From positions 1 to 5,645 of the forward strand of contig JAERMP010000234.1 of the NCBI GenBank assembly GCA_016844515.1: 5,645 nucleotides of DNA, given 5' to 3'. Source of the stretch: Thermoleophilia bacterium. GTDB lineage: Bacteria; Actinomycetota; Thermoleophilia; Gaiellales; Gaiellaceae. Of the stretch, positions 1 through 5,344 are shown piece by piece. Numbering within the stretch: position 1 is the first letter of the stretch; every line of letters starts with the position of its first letter. The translations under genes were made by a program, and so were the position numbers. The notes beneath the pieces are model-generated. The model was not told the origin of the DNA and did not search any database. It saw nothing but the letters and a program-made list of their open reading frames with translations.

Positions 1-1
1 C

Positions 2-622
2 CTGGAGGCGAGCCCGGGGGAGGAAGCGGGCTTGAAGTCGACAACGGTCGCCGTACGCGGCGAGAACGCCTACGGCACGCTCAAGGCCGAGCGCGGCGTT
101 CATCGTCTCGTGCGGCTCTCCCCCTTCGACGCAGCGCACCGGCGGCATACGGCATTTGCGCAGGTTGTCGTCGCGCCGCTCCTCGCCGACGACGCGCCGC
201 TCGAGGTCGACGAGTCGGATCTACGAATCGACACGTATCGCTCGAGCGGCGCGGGCGGGCAGCACGTGAACAAAACCGACTCGGCCGTTCGGATCACGCA
301 TCTCCCGACCGGCATCGTCGTCCAGTGCCAGAACGAACGCTCGCAGACCTCGAACAAGCAGACGGCGCTCCGCATTCTCAAGTCGCGTTTGGTAGAGCTC
401 GAGGAGGAAAAGCGCGAGGCGGAGCTCGCCCGCGAGCGCGGAGCAGCGCAGGACATCGGCTTCGGGAGTCAAATCCGCTCGTACGTGCTTCACCCGTACC
501 AGTTGGTCAAGGATCACCGCACCGACCACGAGGTCGGGAACGCGCAGTCCGTCCTCGACGGCGCGCTCGACGGCTTCGTCCACTCCTACCTCCTCGCCAA
601 GGCGGCGGGGAAAGTCCTGTAG
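2..622 (+). CDS. prfB: Peptide chain release factor 2 (RF2), 3' part
   Basis: RF2 recognises UGA and UAA stop codons in the ribosomal A site and triggers hydrolysis of peptidyl-tRNA. The visible fragment of 206 codons lacks the true start; the frame is open to the left edge (LEASPGEEAGLKST...). The sequence shows the RF2 stop-codon recognition tripeptide SPF (codons 119-127), which separates it from RF1 with its PxT motif. The catalytic GGQ motif (codons 254-262) lies in the conserved context YRSSGAGGQHVNKTDSAVRITH, split here as YRSSGAGGQHVN and KTDSAVRITH. Downstream are the conserved QCQNERSQ, the charged helix of domain 3 and GSQIRSYVL. The end after a final helix (VHSYLLAKAAGKVL) fits the normal RF2 C-terminus. 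The next gene is ftsE, a common actinobacterial order. Any programmed frameshift site of prfB would lie upstream, outside the window. Identification is secure. Confidence 0.97.
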   Translation: MEASPGEEAGLKSTTVAVRGENAYGTLKAERGVHRLVRLSPFDAAHRRHTAFAQVVVAPLLADDAPLEVDESDLRIDTYRSSGAGGQHVNKTDSAVRITHLPTGIVVQCQNERSQTSNKQTALRILKSRLVELEEEKREAELARERGAAQDIGFGSQIRSYVLHPYQLVKDHRTDHEVGNAQSVLDGALDGFVHSYLLAKAAGKVL

Positions 623-648
623 AGGTTGACATGAACAACGAGCGCCGT

Positions 649-718
649 GGCCGCGAAGCGGCCGCCTTTAGGGATTTGGCGCGACCGGGATCCGCGCTAG
701 CGGATTTTGATCTTGCGC
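649..718 (+). repeat. R1 dispersed double-hairpin repeat, copy A
   Basis: This 70-bp sequence matches 5272-5344 (about 61 of 73 aligned columns by hand) and the reverse complement of 4626-4696. It folds as two hairpins. The first has arms GGCCGC and GCGGCC (649-654, 658-663) around a GAA loop, extended by a G-T and a G-C pair. The second has 13-position arms 683-695 and 700-712 with a GCTA loop; 12 of 13 positions pair if three G-U pairs are allowed. The G-U pairs form only in RNA made from the + strand. It begins 18 bp after an ATG (631) that has a good ribosome-binding site. No transposase or clear target duplication is visible. Confidence 0.85.
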
Positions 719-740
719 CTGAGGGCTCCCAGCTGTCAGC

Positions 741-746
741 TACAAT
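741..746 (+). promoter_or_regulatory. Candidate -10 box (TACAAT) upstream of ftsE
   Basis: TACAAT is one mismatch from TATAAT and lies in the lower-GC stretch between prfB and ftsE. No good -35 hexamer sits 16-19 bp upstream; the closest TTG-containing hexamer (713-718, inside the repeat) is 22 bp away. If used, transcription would start near 753 and give ftsE-ftsX a leader of about 150 nt containing the small hairpin at 768-785. Single-motif evidence only. Confidence 0.3.
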
Positions 747-906
747 CGACCCTTCCCCAGAACCGGAGCAGCCACCGCAGGCTGCGTTAGCTCTTCGCCC
801 GGTGTTGGACAACGAACTAGAGACAGACGGAACGATGACGGCATTGGCCGAACCAGAAACCAGCGCAGAGCCGGTTCCGGCAGTCGCCGATCCGAGCGGC
901 TCGACG

Positions 907-1590
907 ATGATCGTGTTCGAGGCCGTCAGGAAGGTATACGAGCCGAACGTCACCGCGTTGGACGGCGTCTCCTTCACGATCGACAAGGGCGAGTTCGTCT
1001 TCGTCGTCGGAGCCTCGGGCTCGGGCAAGTCGACCGTGATCCGTCTCCTTCTCAAGGAACTCGAGCCCACTGAGGGCAGGATCATCGTCGGAGGTCGCGA
1101 CCTCGGGCGTCTCAAGGGCTCGAAGGTGCCGCTGCTGAGGCGAAACCTCGGCTGCGTCTTCCAGGACTTCAAGCTCCTCCCGAACCGAACGGCCGCCGAG
1201 AACATCGGGTACGCGCTCCGCGTCCAGGGCGAGTCGAATTCGCAGATTCGCAAGAAGGTCCCCGAGGTGCTCAACCTCGTCGGGCTCGCGCACAGGATGA
1301 ACTCGCGGCCGGAGGAGCTCTCCGGCGGAGAGCAGCAGCGCGTTTCGATCGCGCGCGCCTTCGTGAATCACCCGCCGCTTCTTATCTGCGACGAGCCAAC
1401 CGGGAACCTCGACCCCGATACGTCGGTCGGGATCATGCAGCTCCTCTACCGCATCAACCGTACGGGGACGACGATTCTCATGGTCACGCACGATCGCGAG
1501 ATGGTCGACAAGATGCGCAAGCGCGTGATCGCGCTCGAGGCAGGCAGGCTCGTGCGTGACGAGCGGCGCGGGGGGTACTCAGAGGAATGA
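907..1590 (+). CDS. ftsE: Cell division ATP-binding protein FtsE
   Basis: FtsE is the cytoplasmic ATPase of the FtsEX complex. It pairs with FtsX at the division site and drives conformational changes that control peptidoglycan hydrolases. From the ATG at 907 the protein is 227 aa, the usual family length. Visible motifs are Walker A GASGSGKST (residues 35-43), the Q-loop in CVFQDFKLLPNRT (Q86; the FQDFKLL form is typical of FtsE), the signature LSGGEQQR (138-145), Walker B LLICDEPT (158-165), the D-loop GNLDPDT and the switch histidine in MVTHD (H195). The start at 907 was chosen because the conserved MIVFEAVRKVY begins there and coding-like base use starts there. No strong Shine-Dalgarno sequence precedes it; ATGs at 835 and 631 are in-frame alternatives. 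The gene overlaps ftsX by four bases, which implies translational coupling. Confidence 0.95.
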   Translation: MIVFEAVRKVYEPNVTALDGVSFTIDKGEFVFVVGASGSGKSTVIRLLLKELEPTEGRIIVGGRDLGRLKGSKVPLLRRNLGCVFQDFKLLPNRTAAENIGYALRVQGESNSQIRKKVPEVLNLVGLAHRMNSRPEELSGGEQQRVSIARAFVNHPPLLICDEPTGNLDPDTSVGIMQLLYRINRTGTTILMVTHDREMVDKMRKRVIALEAGRLVRDERRGGYSEE

Positions 1591-2465
1591 CGCGCATTCG
1601 GCTGGTGTTCTCGGAGGCGATCAGGTCGATCGGCGCGAACGTGTCGACGACCGTCGCCTCGGCGGTCTCGGTGCTTATCGGGATGTTCCTCATCGGGGTT
1701 TTCATCGGCCTCGGCACGTGGCTCGTGGCGTGGTCCGACGACAAGAAGCGCGAGCTGGCCGTTCACGTCTTCATCAAGGACGGTGTGGCTCCCAAGCAGG
1801 TGAACGAGCTGCGTGTCCTGCTCGAGTCGGATCAGCGCGTGCGCGAGGGCGGCATCACGTACATCTCGAAGGAGGAGGCACTCGCGATCATGCGCAAGCG
1901 CTCGCCTGAGCTGACCCAGAACCTCGCGTCGAACCCGCTTCCTGCATCGTTCGACGTCCTTCCGAAGAACGGCGAGGACACAGAGGCGATCGCGCTCGCT
2001 GTCAAGGGCTCGACGCTCGCTGCTGTCGGTGAGGTCAGGTGGGGCAAGGAGGTCTCCCAGCGGATCCTTCAGATCGCACGCGCGATCCAGATCGTGTTCC
2101 TGATTGCCGTCTTCATCCTGCTCGCAGCGTCGACCATCCTCATCGCCAACACGATTCGGCTCTCCATCTTCGCGCGCCGCCGCGAGATCGAGGTCATGAA
2201 GCTCGTCGGGGCGACCAACTGGTTCATTCGCGGGCCGTTCATGCTCGAGGGCGTTCTCACGGGTCTCCTTGGTTCGGTCGCAGCGGTGATCTTGCTCTTC
2301 GTCGGGCGTGAGATCGCCATCCCGCAGATCCTCGGGCACATCCAGGACGACCCTGACGTGCGCGCGCTCGCGTTCACGTGGACGGCGGCGATCCTCATCG
2401 GGATCGGGCTTGGCATTGGCGCACTCGGCTCGGGCCTGACGCTGCGTCGCTTCCTGCGGGTGTAG
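1587..2465 (+). CDS. ftsX: Cell division permease-like protein FtsX
   Basis: FtsX is the membrane partner of FtsE. It passes the ATPase cycle across the membrane to peptidoglycan hydrolases or their activators. The 292-aa protein has the FtsX layout: a short cytoplasmic N-terminus, TM1 about residues 22-48, an extracytoplasmic domain about 50-165, TM2 about 167-190, the conserved cytoplasmic loop FARRREIEVMKLVGATNWFIRGP (195-217; FARRREIEVMKL then VGATNWFIRGP), TM3 about 219-240 and TM4 about 262-285 before the basic end LRRFLRV. The ATG overlaps the ftsE stop (ATGA) and follows AGAGGA, so the start is well supported. The TAG stop lies inside the left end of repeat R2-1. The usual downstream hydrolase or activator gene is absent; a helicase gene follows. 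Confidence 0.95.
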   Translation: MTRIRLVFSEAIRSIGANVSTTVASAVSVLIGMFLIGVFIGLGTWLVAWSDDKKRELAVHVFIKDGVAPKQVNELRVLLESDQRVREGGITYISKEEALAIMRKRSPELTQNLASNPLPASFDVLPKNGEDTEAIALAVKGSTLAAVGEVRWGKEVSQRILQIARAIQIVFLIAVFILLAASTILIANTIRLSIFARRREIEVMKLVGATNWFIRGPFMLEGVLTGLLGSVAAVILLFVGREIAIPQILGHIQDDPDVRALAFTWTAAILIGIGLGIGALGSGLTLRRFLRV

Positions 2466-2511
2466 GGGCGAGGCTTGCCTCGCCCGAGGGCGACCCAAGG
2501 GTCGCACCTAC
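2462..2511 (+). repeat. R2 double-hairpin repeat, copy 1
   Basis: This is a 50-bp element bounded by GTAGG (2462-2466) and CCTAC (2507-2511). It contains two perfect hairpins: GGGCGAGGC/GCCTCGCCC with a TT centre (2466-2474, 2477-2485), and GCGACCC/GGGTCGC with an AA centre (2490-2496, 2499-2505). The first 23 bp recur exactly, in inverted orientation, at 4594-4616. The terminal GTAG supplies the TAG stop of ftsX. No U-run follows either hairpin, so a standard intrinsic terminator is not supported, but the structure could still protect or end the ftsEX transcript. Confidence 0.85.
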
Positions 2512-2527
2512 GGCTAACCCTCGACGC

Positions 2528-2533
2528 TACGGT
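2528..2533 (+). promoter_or_regulatory. Candidate -10 box (TACGGT) before the helicase gene
   Basis: TACGGT fits the TANNNT pattern of actinobacterial -10 boxes and lies six bases before the ATG at 2540, the spacing expected for a leaderless transcript. The same spacing occurs before smpB. There is no convincing -35 box. The overlapping GGTGA (2531-2535) could instead act as a weak ribosome-binding site within a longer transcript. Confidence 0.25.
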
Positions 2534-2539
2534 GACCCG

Positions 2540-4156
2540 ATGAGCAAGCGCCGACCGACGGGAGGCCGCCAGAAGCGGCCGAGCCGCTCCGAGCGAGCTC
2601 ACCGGCCGGCGCATGGTGTGCGTCAGGCTGAAGGCAGGATCACGATCTCGCTGCCGTCGCGGCGCGAGCCACCGGCTCGCGTCGTCGCGCACCTGGGCCC
2701 GACGAACTCGGGCAAGACGTATGCCGCGCTCGAAGAGCTTGCGGCAAAGGGCTGCGGCGTCTACGCGGGGCCGTTGAGGATGCTCGCGCAGGAGGCGCAC
2801 CGGCGCCTCGGCGAGCGGATCGGGACCGAGAACGTCGGGCTCGTGACGGGTGAGGAGCGGGTCAACGAACGCGCGCCGGTGATCTGCTCGACGGTCGAGA
2901 TGGCGCCGTCAGGCGGCGAGCTCCTCGTCCTCGACGAGGTGCAGTGGGCCGACGACACCGAGCGCGGCTCGGCTTGGACGAGGCTCCTCCTGGCCGGCGA
3001 GTACCGTGAGATCCTCCTGCTCGGGGCTCTCGATGCCCTTCCGCTCGTCGAGCGAGCGTTTCCGGAGTTCGAGCTCAAGGTGTTCGAGCGCAAGCTCCCG
3101 CTCGAGTTCGTCGGCGAGAGGACGCTCCGTTCGCTCGGGACGGGCACCGTGGTCGTGGCGTTCAGCCGCAAGGCCGTGCTCGCGCTCGCGGGAGAGGTGA
3201 ACCGGCTTCATCCGAGTCGGGTCGCCGTCCTCTACGGAGCGATGCCGCTCGCCTCGCGACGGGAGGAGATCGATCGCTTCCTCTCCGGGGCTGCCGACGT
3301 GTGTGTCGCCACCGACGTTCTCGGGCACGGCGTGAACCTCCCCTGCGAGACGCTTCTCTTCGCTGAGACGACGAAGTTCGACGGCGAGGAGCGACGCGAT
3401 CTCCACCCGTGGGAGCTCGCCCAGATCGCGGGACGAGCCGGACGATTCGGGTTGGTCGAGCGCGGTCACGTCGGCGTGCTCGCCGGGCTCGGGTGGGGGG
3501 TCGCCGACCCCAAGCTCGTCGAGTCGGCCCTCGAGCCCCATGTCCCGCTTGCCGGCGGCCACATGGGGTACCGCCTCTCCGACCTCGGTGTGACCGACGC
3601 GGCACAGCTCGACGCAGCTCTGGTTGCGTGGCACCGCGTCGCGCTTCGCGAGTGGGCGTTCGAGAGCTGGCTCGCCGTCGAGTCTCTCCAGCCGCTTCGC
3701 CTCAGGCTCGGCGCCGTCCAGCGGCGACTCGCCGAGCGAGGGCGGCGAATCTCACTCGAGGACGCGTGGAAGCTCGTGAACGCACCGGTCGACGAGGACA
3801 ACCTCGAGCTCCTTGCCACATTCGCGCTGGCGCTCGCCGGAGATCGCATCGCGCGGCCGCACCTCACGTTTCTTCTCGACACGGCACGTCTCCGAGGCGC
3901 TTCGCTCGAGGACGCCGAGCAGGCAGGTCGGGAGGCCAGCATCCTGCGCTGGTTCGCACTGCAGTACTCGGATGTCGGAGGGGTCACGATCGAGCGCGCC
4001 GCGGCGCTCGAGGCGGCGGCGGCGGAGCGGGTCGTCGCCCGGCTTCGCGTGGAGGTCGAGTCGCCGACCATCGGGCGCTGTCGCTCGTGCGGCCGCTCAT
4101 GCGCACCATGGTTCCCACTCTGCGACCGCTGTGTGGGCAGAGCGGCTCGGTCCTGA
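2540..4156 (+). CDS. SUV3-like DExH-box RNA helicase with C-terminal zinc ribbon
   Basis: This is a 538-aa superfamily 2 helicase that most resembles SUV3-type RNA helicases, which unwind RNA for degradation or processing. The N-terminal 40 residues are basic (KRRPTGGRQKRPSRSER), fit for nucleic-acid contact. Motifs seen: I GPTNSGKT (residues 53-60, the SUV3 form), Ia YAGPLRMLAQEA, GLVTGEER and CSTVEMA, motif II DEVQ (132-135), motif V VATDVLGHGVNLP (256-268) and motif VI QIAGRAGRFG (295-304). A helical region follows. The end carries CxxC...CxxC (C514, C517, C528, C531, with C521 between), probably a zinc ribbon. The ATG at 2540 was chosen over upstream in-frame sequence because that sequence overlaps ftsX and repeat R2. 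A cNMP-domain gene follows 12 bp downstream and is probably co-transcribed. The exact substrate is unknown. Confidence 0.87.
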   Translation: MSKRRPTGGRQKRPSRSERAHRPAHGVRQAEGRITISLPSRREPPARVVAHLGPTNSGKTYAALEELAAKGCGVYAGPLRMLAQEAHRRLGERIGTENVGLVTGEERVNERAPVICSTVEMAPSGGELLVLDEVQWADDTERGSAWTRLLLAGEYREILLLGALDALPLVERAFPEFELKVFERKLPLEFVGERTLRSLGTGTVVVAFSRKAVLALAGEVNRLHPSRVAVLYGAMPLASRREEIDRFLSGAADVCVATDVLGHGVNLPCETLLFAETTKFDGEERRDLHPWELAQIAGRAGRFGLVERGHVGVLAGLGWGVADPKLVESALEPHVPLAGGHMGYRLSDLGVTDAAQLDAALVAWHRVALREWAFESWLAVESLQPLRLRLGAVQRRLAERGRRISLEDAWKLVNAPVDEDNLELLATFALALAGDRIARPHLTFLLDTARLRGASLEDAEQAGREASILRWFALQYSDVGGVTIERAAALEAAAAERVVARLRVEVESPTIGRCRSCGRSCAPWFPLCDRCVGRAARS

Positions 4157-4168
4157 TATGAACTCGCC

Positions 4169-4573
4169 GTGACCACCGACGAGCTTCGGGCCATTCCGCT
4201 CTTGCAGGGCGCTAGCGACGCCGCCCTCGAACGAGTTGCGGCGTCGGCGGGCGAGATGACCTGCGAAGCGGGACAGGTCCTCGCGCTGCAGGGGGACCGT
4301 GGTTCGGGAATGTTCGTGATTCTCGACGGGGCCGTCTCCGTCGAGTGGCGTGGTGGATCGGTCCAGCTCGGGCCCAGAGACTTCTTCGGTGAGCTCACGC
4401 TTCTTGCGCCGGGCGGCACGCGAATCGCGCGGGTGCGGGCGTCGAGCCACGTCACGTGCCTGGCCATCCCACGTGACGACGCACTCGCGCTCGTCGAGTC
4501 CGAGCCGGCCGTCGCGCTCGCGATGCTGAAGGAGATCGCCCGCCGGTTCGCGAGCGCGCTTCCGGACTCGTAG
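4169..4573 (+). CDS. Stand-alone cyclic-nucleotide-binding-domain protein
   Basis: This 134-aa protein consists almost entirely of one Crp/Fnr-type cNMP-binding beta-roll with flanking helices: the N-terminal helix (TDELRAIPLLQGASDAALERVA), GQVLALQGDRGSGMFVILDG (35-54), the phosphate-binding cassette FGELTLL (73-79) with GTRIARVRA (83-91), and a C-terminal helix ending at RRFASALPDS. There is no helix-turn-helix domain, so it is unlikely to be a DNA-binding regulator by itself. Within the cassette E75 and R85 are present, but the usual Ser/Thr after the arginine is Ile86, so cAMP or cGMP binding is uncertain. The GTG start at 4169 matches the domain start, though no good ribosome-binding site is visible. 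It lies 12 bp after the helicase gene, which suggests coupling. Its stop lies at a GTAG like that at the end of repeat R2. Confidence 0.85.
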   Translation: MTTDELRAIPLLQGASDAALERVAASAGEMTCEAGQVLALQGDRGSGMFVILDGAVSVEWRGGSVQLGPRDFFGELTLLAPGGTRIARVRASSHVTCLAIPRDDALALVESEPAVALAMLKEIARRFASALPDS

Positions 4574-4616
4574 CGCACAGGGGGTCACACCAAGGCGAGG
4601 CAAGCCTCGCCCCTAC
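4570..4616 (-). repeat. R2 double-hairpin repeat, copy 2 (one half degenerate)
   Basis: Positions 4594-4616 are an exact 23-bp reverse complement of 2462-2484 and form the GGCGAGGC/GCCTCGCC hairpin ending in CCCCTAC. The part 4570-4593 begins with GTAG and contains GGGTC, matching the second half of copy 1 only loosely; the second hairpin is not intact. The GTAG at 4570-4573 contains the TAG stop of the cNMP-domain gene, as copy 1 does for ftsX. The exact half is certain; the left extension is an inference. Confidence 0.75.
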
Positions 4617-4625
4617 ACTCGCTGT

Positions 4626-4696
4626 GCACAAGACCGGATTCCGCGAGCGCGGACTCCGGTCGCGCGAAAATCCCTGAAGGCGTCCGCTTCGCGGCC
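4626..4696 (-). repeat. R1 dispersed double-hairpin repeat, copy B (inverted)
   Basis: The reverse complement aligns to copy C at about 62 of 73 columns by hand. In element orientation it starts with GGCCGCGAAGCGG, continues through CGCCTTCAGGGAT, then the long hairpin (12 of 13 pairs, loop GCTC) and ends CTTGTGC. With R2 copy 2 only nine bases away, it fills most of the 160-bp gap between the cNMP gene and smpB. The side facing smpB shares AACGAG...GCCG with copy A, so the element may extend about 15 bp beyond the core given here. Confidence 0.85.
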
Positions 4697-4721
4697 GCGG
4701 CTTCTCGTTCTGACGCGTCCA

Positions 4722-4727
4722 TACACT
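4722..4727 (+). promoter_or_regulatory. Candidate -10 box (TACACT) for leaderless smpB
   Basis: TACACT fits TANNNT and is followed by six bases (GCGGGC) and then the smpB GTG at 4734. This puts the expected transcription start at or next to the start codon. There is no purine-rich ribosome-binding site in the gap, which favours a leaderless mRNA as is common in actinobacteria. No clear -35 box is seen. Confidence 0.42.
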
Positions 4728-4733
4728 GCGGGC

Positions 4734-5198
4734 GTGGCGAAGCCCACCGGAACCAAGCTGATCGCCGACAATCGCCGCGCGCGGCGTGACTACGAGCTCA
4801 TCGAGCGCGTCGAGGCTGGCGTTGTGCTCACGGGCTCGGAGGTGAAGTCGACGCGCGATGGGCAGGTTCAGCTCGGGCAGGCGTACGTCGACATTCGCGG
4901 CAACGAAGCATGGCTCGTGGGAGCCTCGATCGCGGAGTACGCCGAGAGCGGTGGATCCGGCCATGTCTCGGATCGCGAGCGCAAGCTCCTACTCCATCGC
5001 GGCGAGATCGACTCTCTGTACGGGAAGGTGCGCGAAAAGGGCCTGACGCTCGTCCCGACTCGCATGTATTTCAAGGACGGTCGCGTGAAGGTGGAGATCG
5101 CCCTCGCACGCGGCCGCGAGCGCGCCGACAAGCGGCGGGTCATCGCGGACCGCGACGCCCAGCGCCAGATCGAGCGCGCGATGAAGCGGCGCCGCTGA
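4734..5198 (+). CDS. smpB: SsrA-binding protein SmpB
   Basis: SmpB binds tmRNA (SsrA) and delivers it to stalled ribosomes for trans-translation, which frees the ribosome and tags the unfinished protein for breakdown. The 154-aa protein has normal length. Conserved stretches include NRRARRDYEL (13-22), GVVLTGSEVKSTRDG (29-43), QAYVDIRGNEAWLV (49-62), HVSDRERKLLLHRGEI (77-92), LVPTRMYFKDGRVKVEIALARG (106-127, an OB-fold strand pair; LVPTRMYFKDGR then VKVEIALARG) and the basic tail DKRRVIADRDAQRQIERAMKRRR that enters the mRNA channel (DKRRVIADRDAQ then RQIERAMKRRR). The GTG start fits MAKPTGTKLIADNRR, and the TACACT box six bases upstream suggests leaderless translation. It functions with release factors in the same general process as prfB. 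No ssrA gene is visible within the window. Confidence 0.96.
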   Translation: MAKPTGTKLIADNRRARRDYELIERVEAGVVLTGSEVKSTRDGQVQLGQAYVDIRGNEAWLVGASIAEYAESGGSGHVSDRERKLLLHRGEIDSLYGKVREKGLTLVPTRMYFKDGRVKVEIALARGRERADKRRVIADRDAQRQIERAMKRRR

Positions 5199-5233
5199 GC
5201 ACGCAACGTTCTGCAGACAAGGGCTCGAGTCCG

Positions 5234-5242
5234 TAGTACTCT
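5234..5242 (+). promoter_or_regulatory. Weak -10-like sequence before the coxS-like gene
   Basis: TAGTACTCT contains two overlapping -10-like hexamers (TAGTAC and TACTCT). It lies 10 bases before the ATG at 5253 that may be the original coxS start. No -35 box or other support. Confidence 0.2.
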
Positions 5243-5271
5243 CGCGCGGCTGATGCAAGTGACCACGCAGC

Positions 5272-5344
5272 GGCCGCGAAGCGGCCGCCTTCAGGGATCT
5301 TGGCGCGACGGGAATCCGCGAGTCAGCGGATTCCCGTCTTGCGC
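5272..5344 (+). repeat. R1 dispersed double-hairpin repeat, copy C
   Basis: This is the most symmetric R1 copy. Hairpin 1 has perfect 8-bp arms GCGGCCGC (5270-5277 and 5281-5288) around GAA. Hairpin 2 has perfect 13-bp arms 5307-5319 and 5326-5338 around GAGTCA, continued after a TT bulge by GCGC/GCGC (5303-5306 with 5341-5344). The linker reads CTTCAGGGATCTT. It sits between a possible start ATG (5253) and the conserved part of the coxS-like gene and appears to interrupt that gene. Confidence 0.87.

Larger units (their letters stand above)
623..906. other. prfB-ftsE intergenic region with repeat and possible ftsE leader
   Basis: This 284-bp stretch holds an R1 repeat copy (649-718), a candidate -10 box (741-746) and a small perfect hairpin with a 6-bp stem and 6-nt loop (768-773 with 780-785). 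The ftsE frame happens to be open through the whole stretch. An ATG at 631 has a good GAGG Shine-Dalgarno sequence at 622-625, and another ATG lies at 835. A hand count of third positions over 721-906 gives 39 of 62 G/C. In the first 30 codons from 907, 29 are G/C at the third position. That contrast argues that most of this stretch is not ordinary coding sequence, although a translated acidic, Pro/Ala-rich extension of FtsE cannot be excluded. Confidence 0.5.

Noticed and set aside
2466..2505. Intrinsic terminator after ftsX
   Set aside because: Both hairpins are strong but no run of T follows either one, so only a structured repeat is claimed.
1446..2507. Long open frame on the - strand opposite ftsX
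   Set aside because: It is rich in Arg/Asp/Glu with no recognisable domain, as expected for the antisense of a GC-rich gene; ftsX on the + strand is certain.
4158..4172. Five-codon mini-ORF (ATG AAC TCG CCG TGA) whose stop overlaps the GTG of the cNMP gene
   Set aside because: It has no ribosome-binding site, and short ORFs like this arise often by chance; nothing indicates translation or regulation.
5199..5252. tRNA or ssrA fragment suggested by GGGCTCGAGTCC (5221-5232), which resembles a T-arm
   Set aside because: No 5-bp stem with a 7-nt TTC-type loop, no acceptor partner and no CCA context; it is just a near-palindrome around CTCGAG.
649..5344. CRISPR array or insertion sequence
   Set aside because: The repeats are far apart, in both orientations and lack regular spacers; there is no transposase, and I found no clear target-site duplication.
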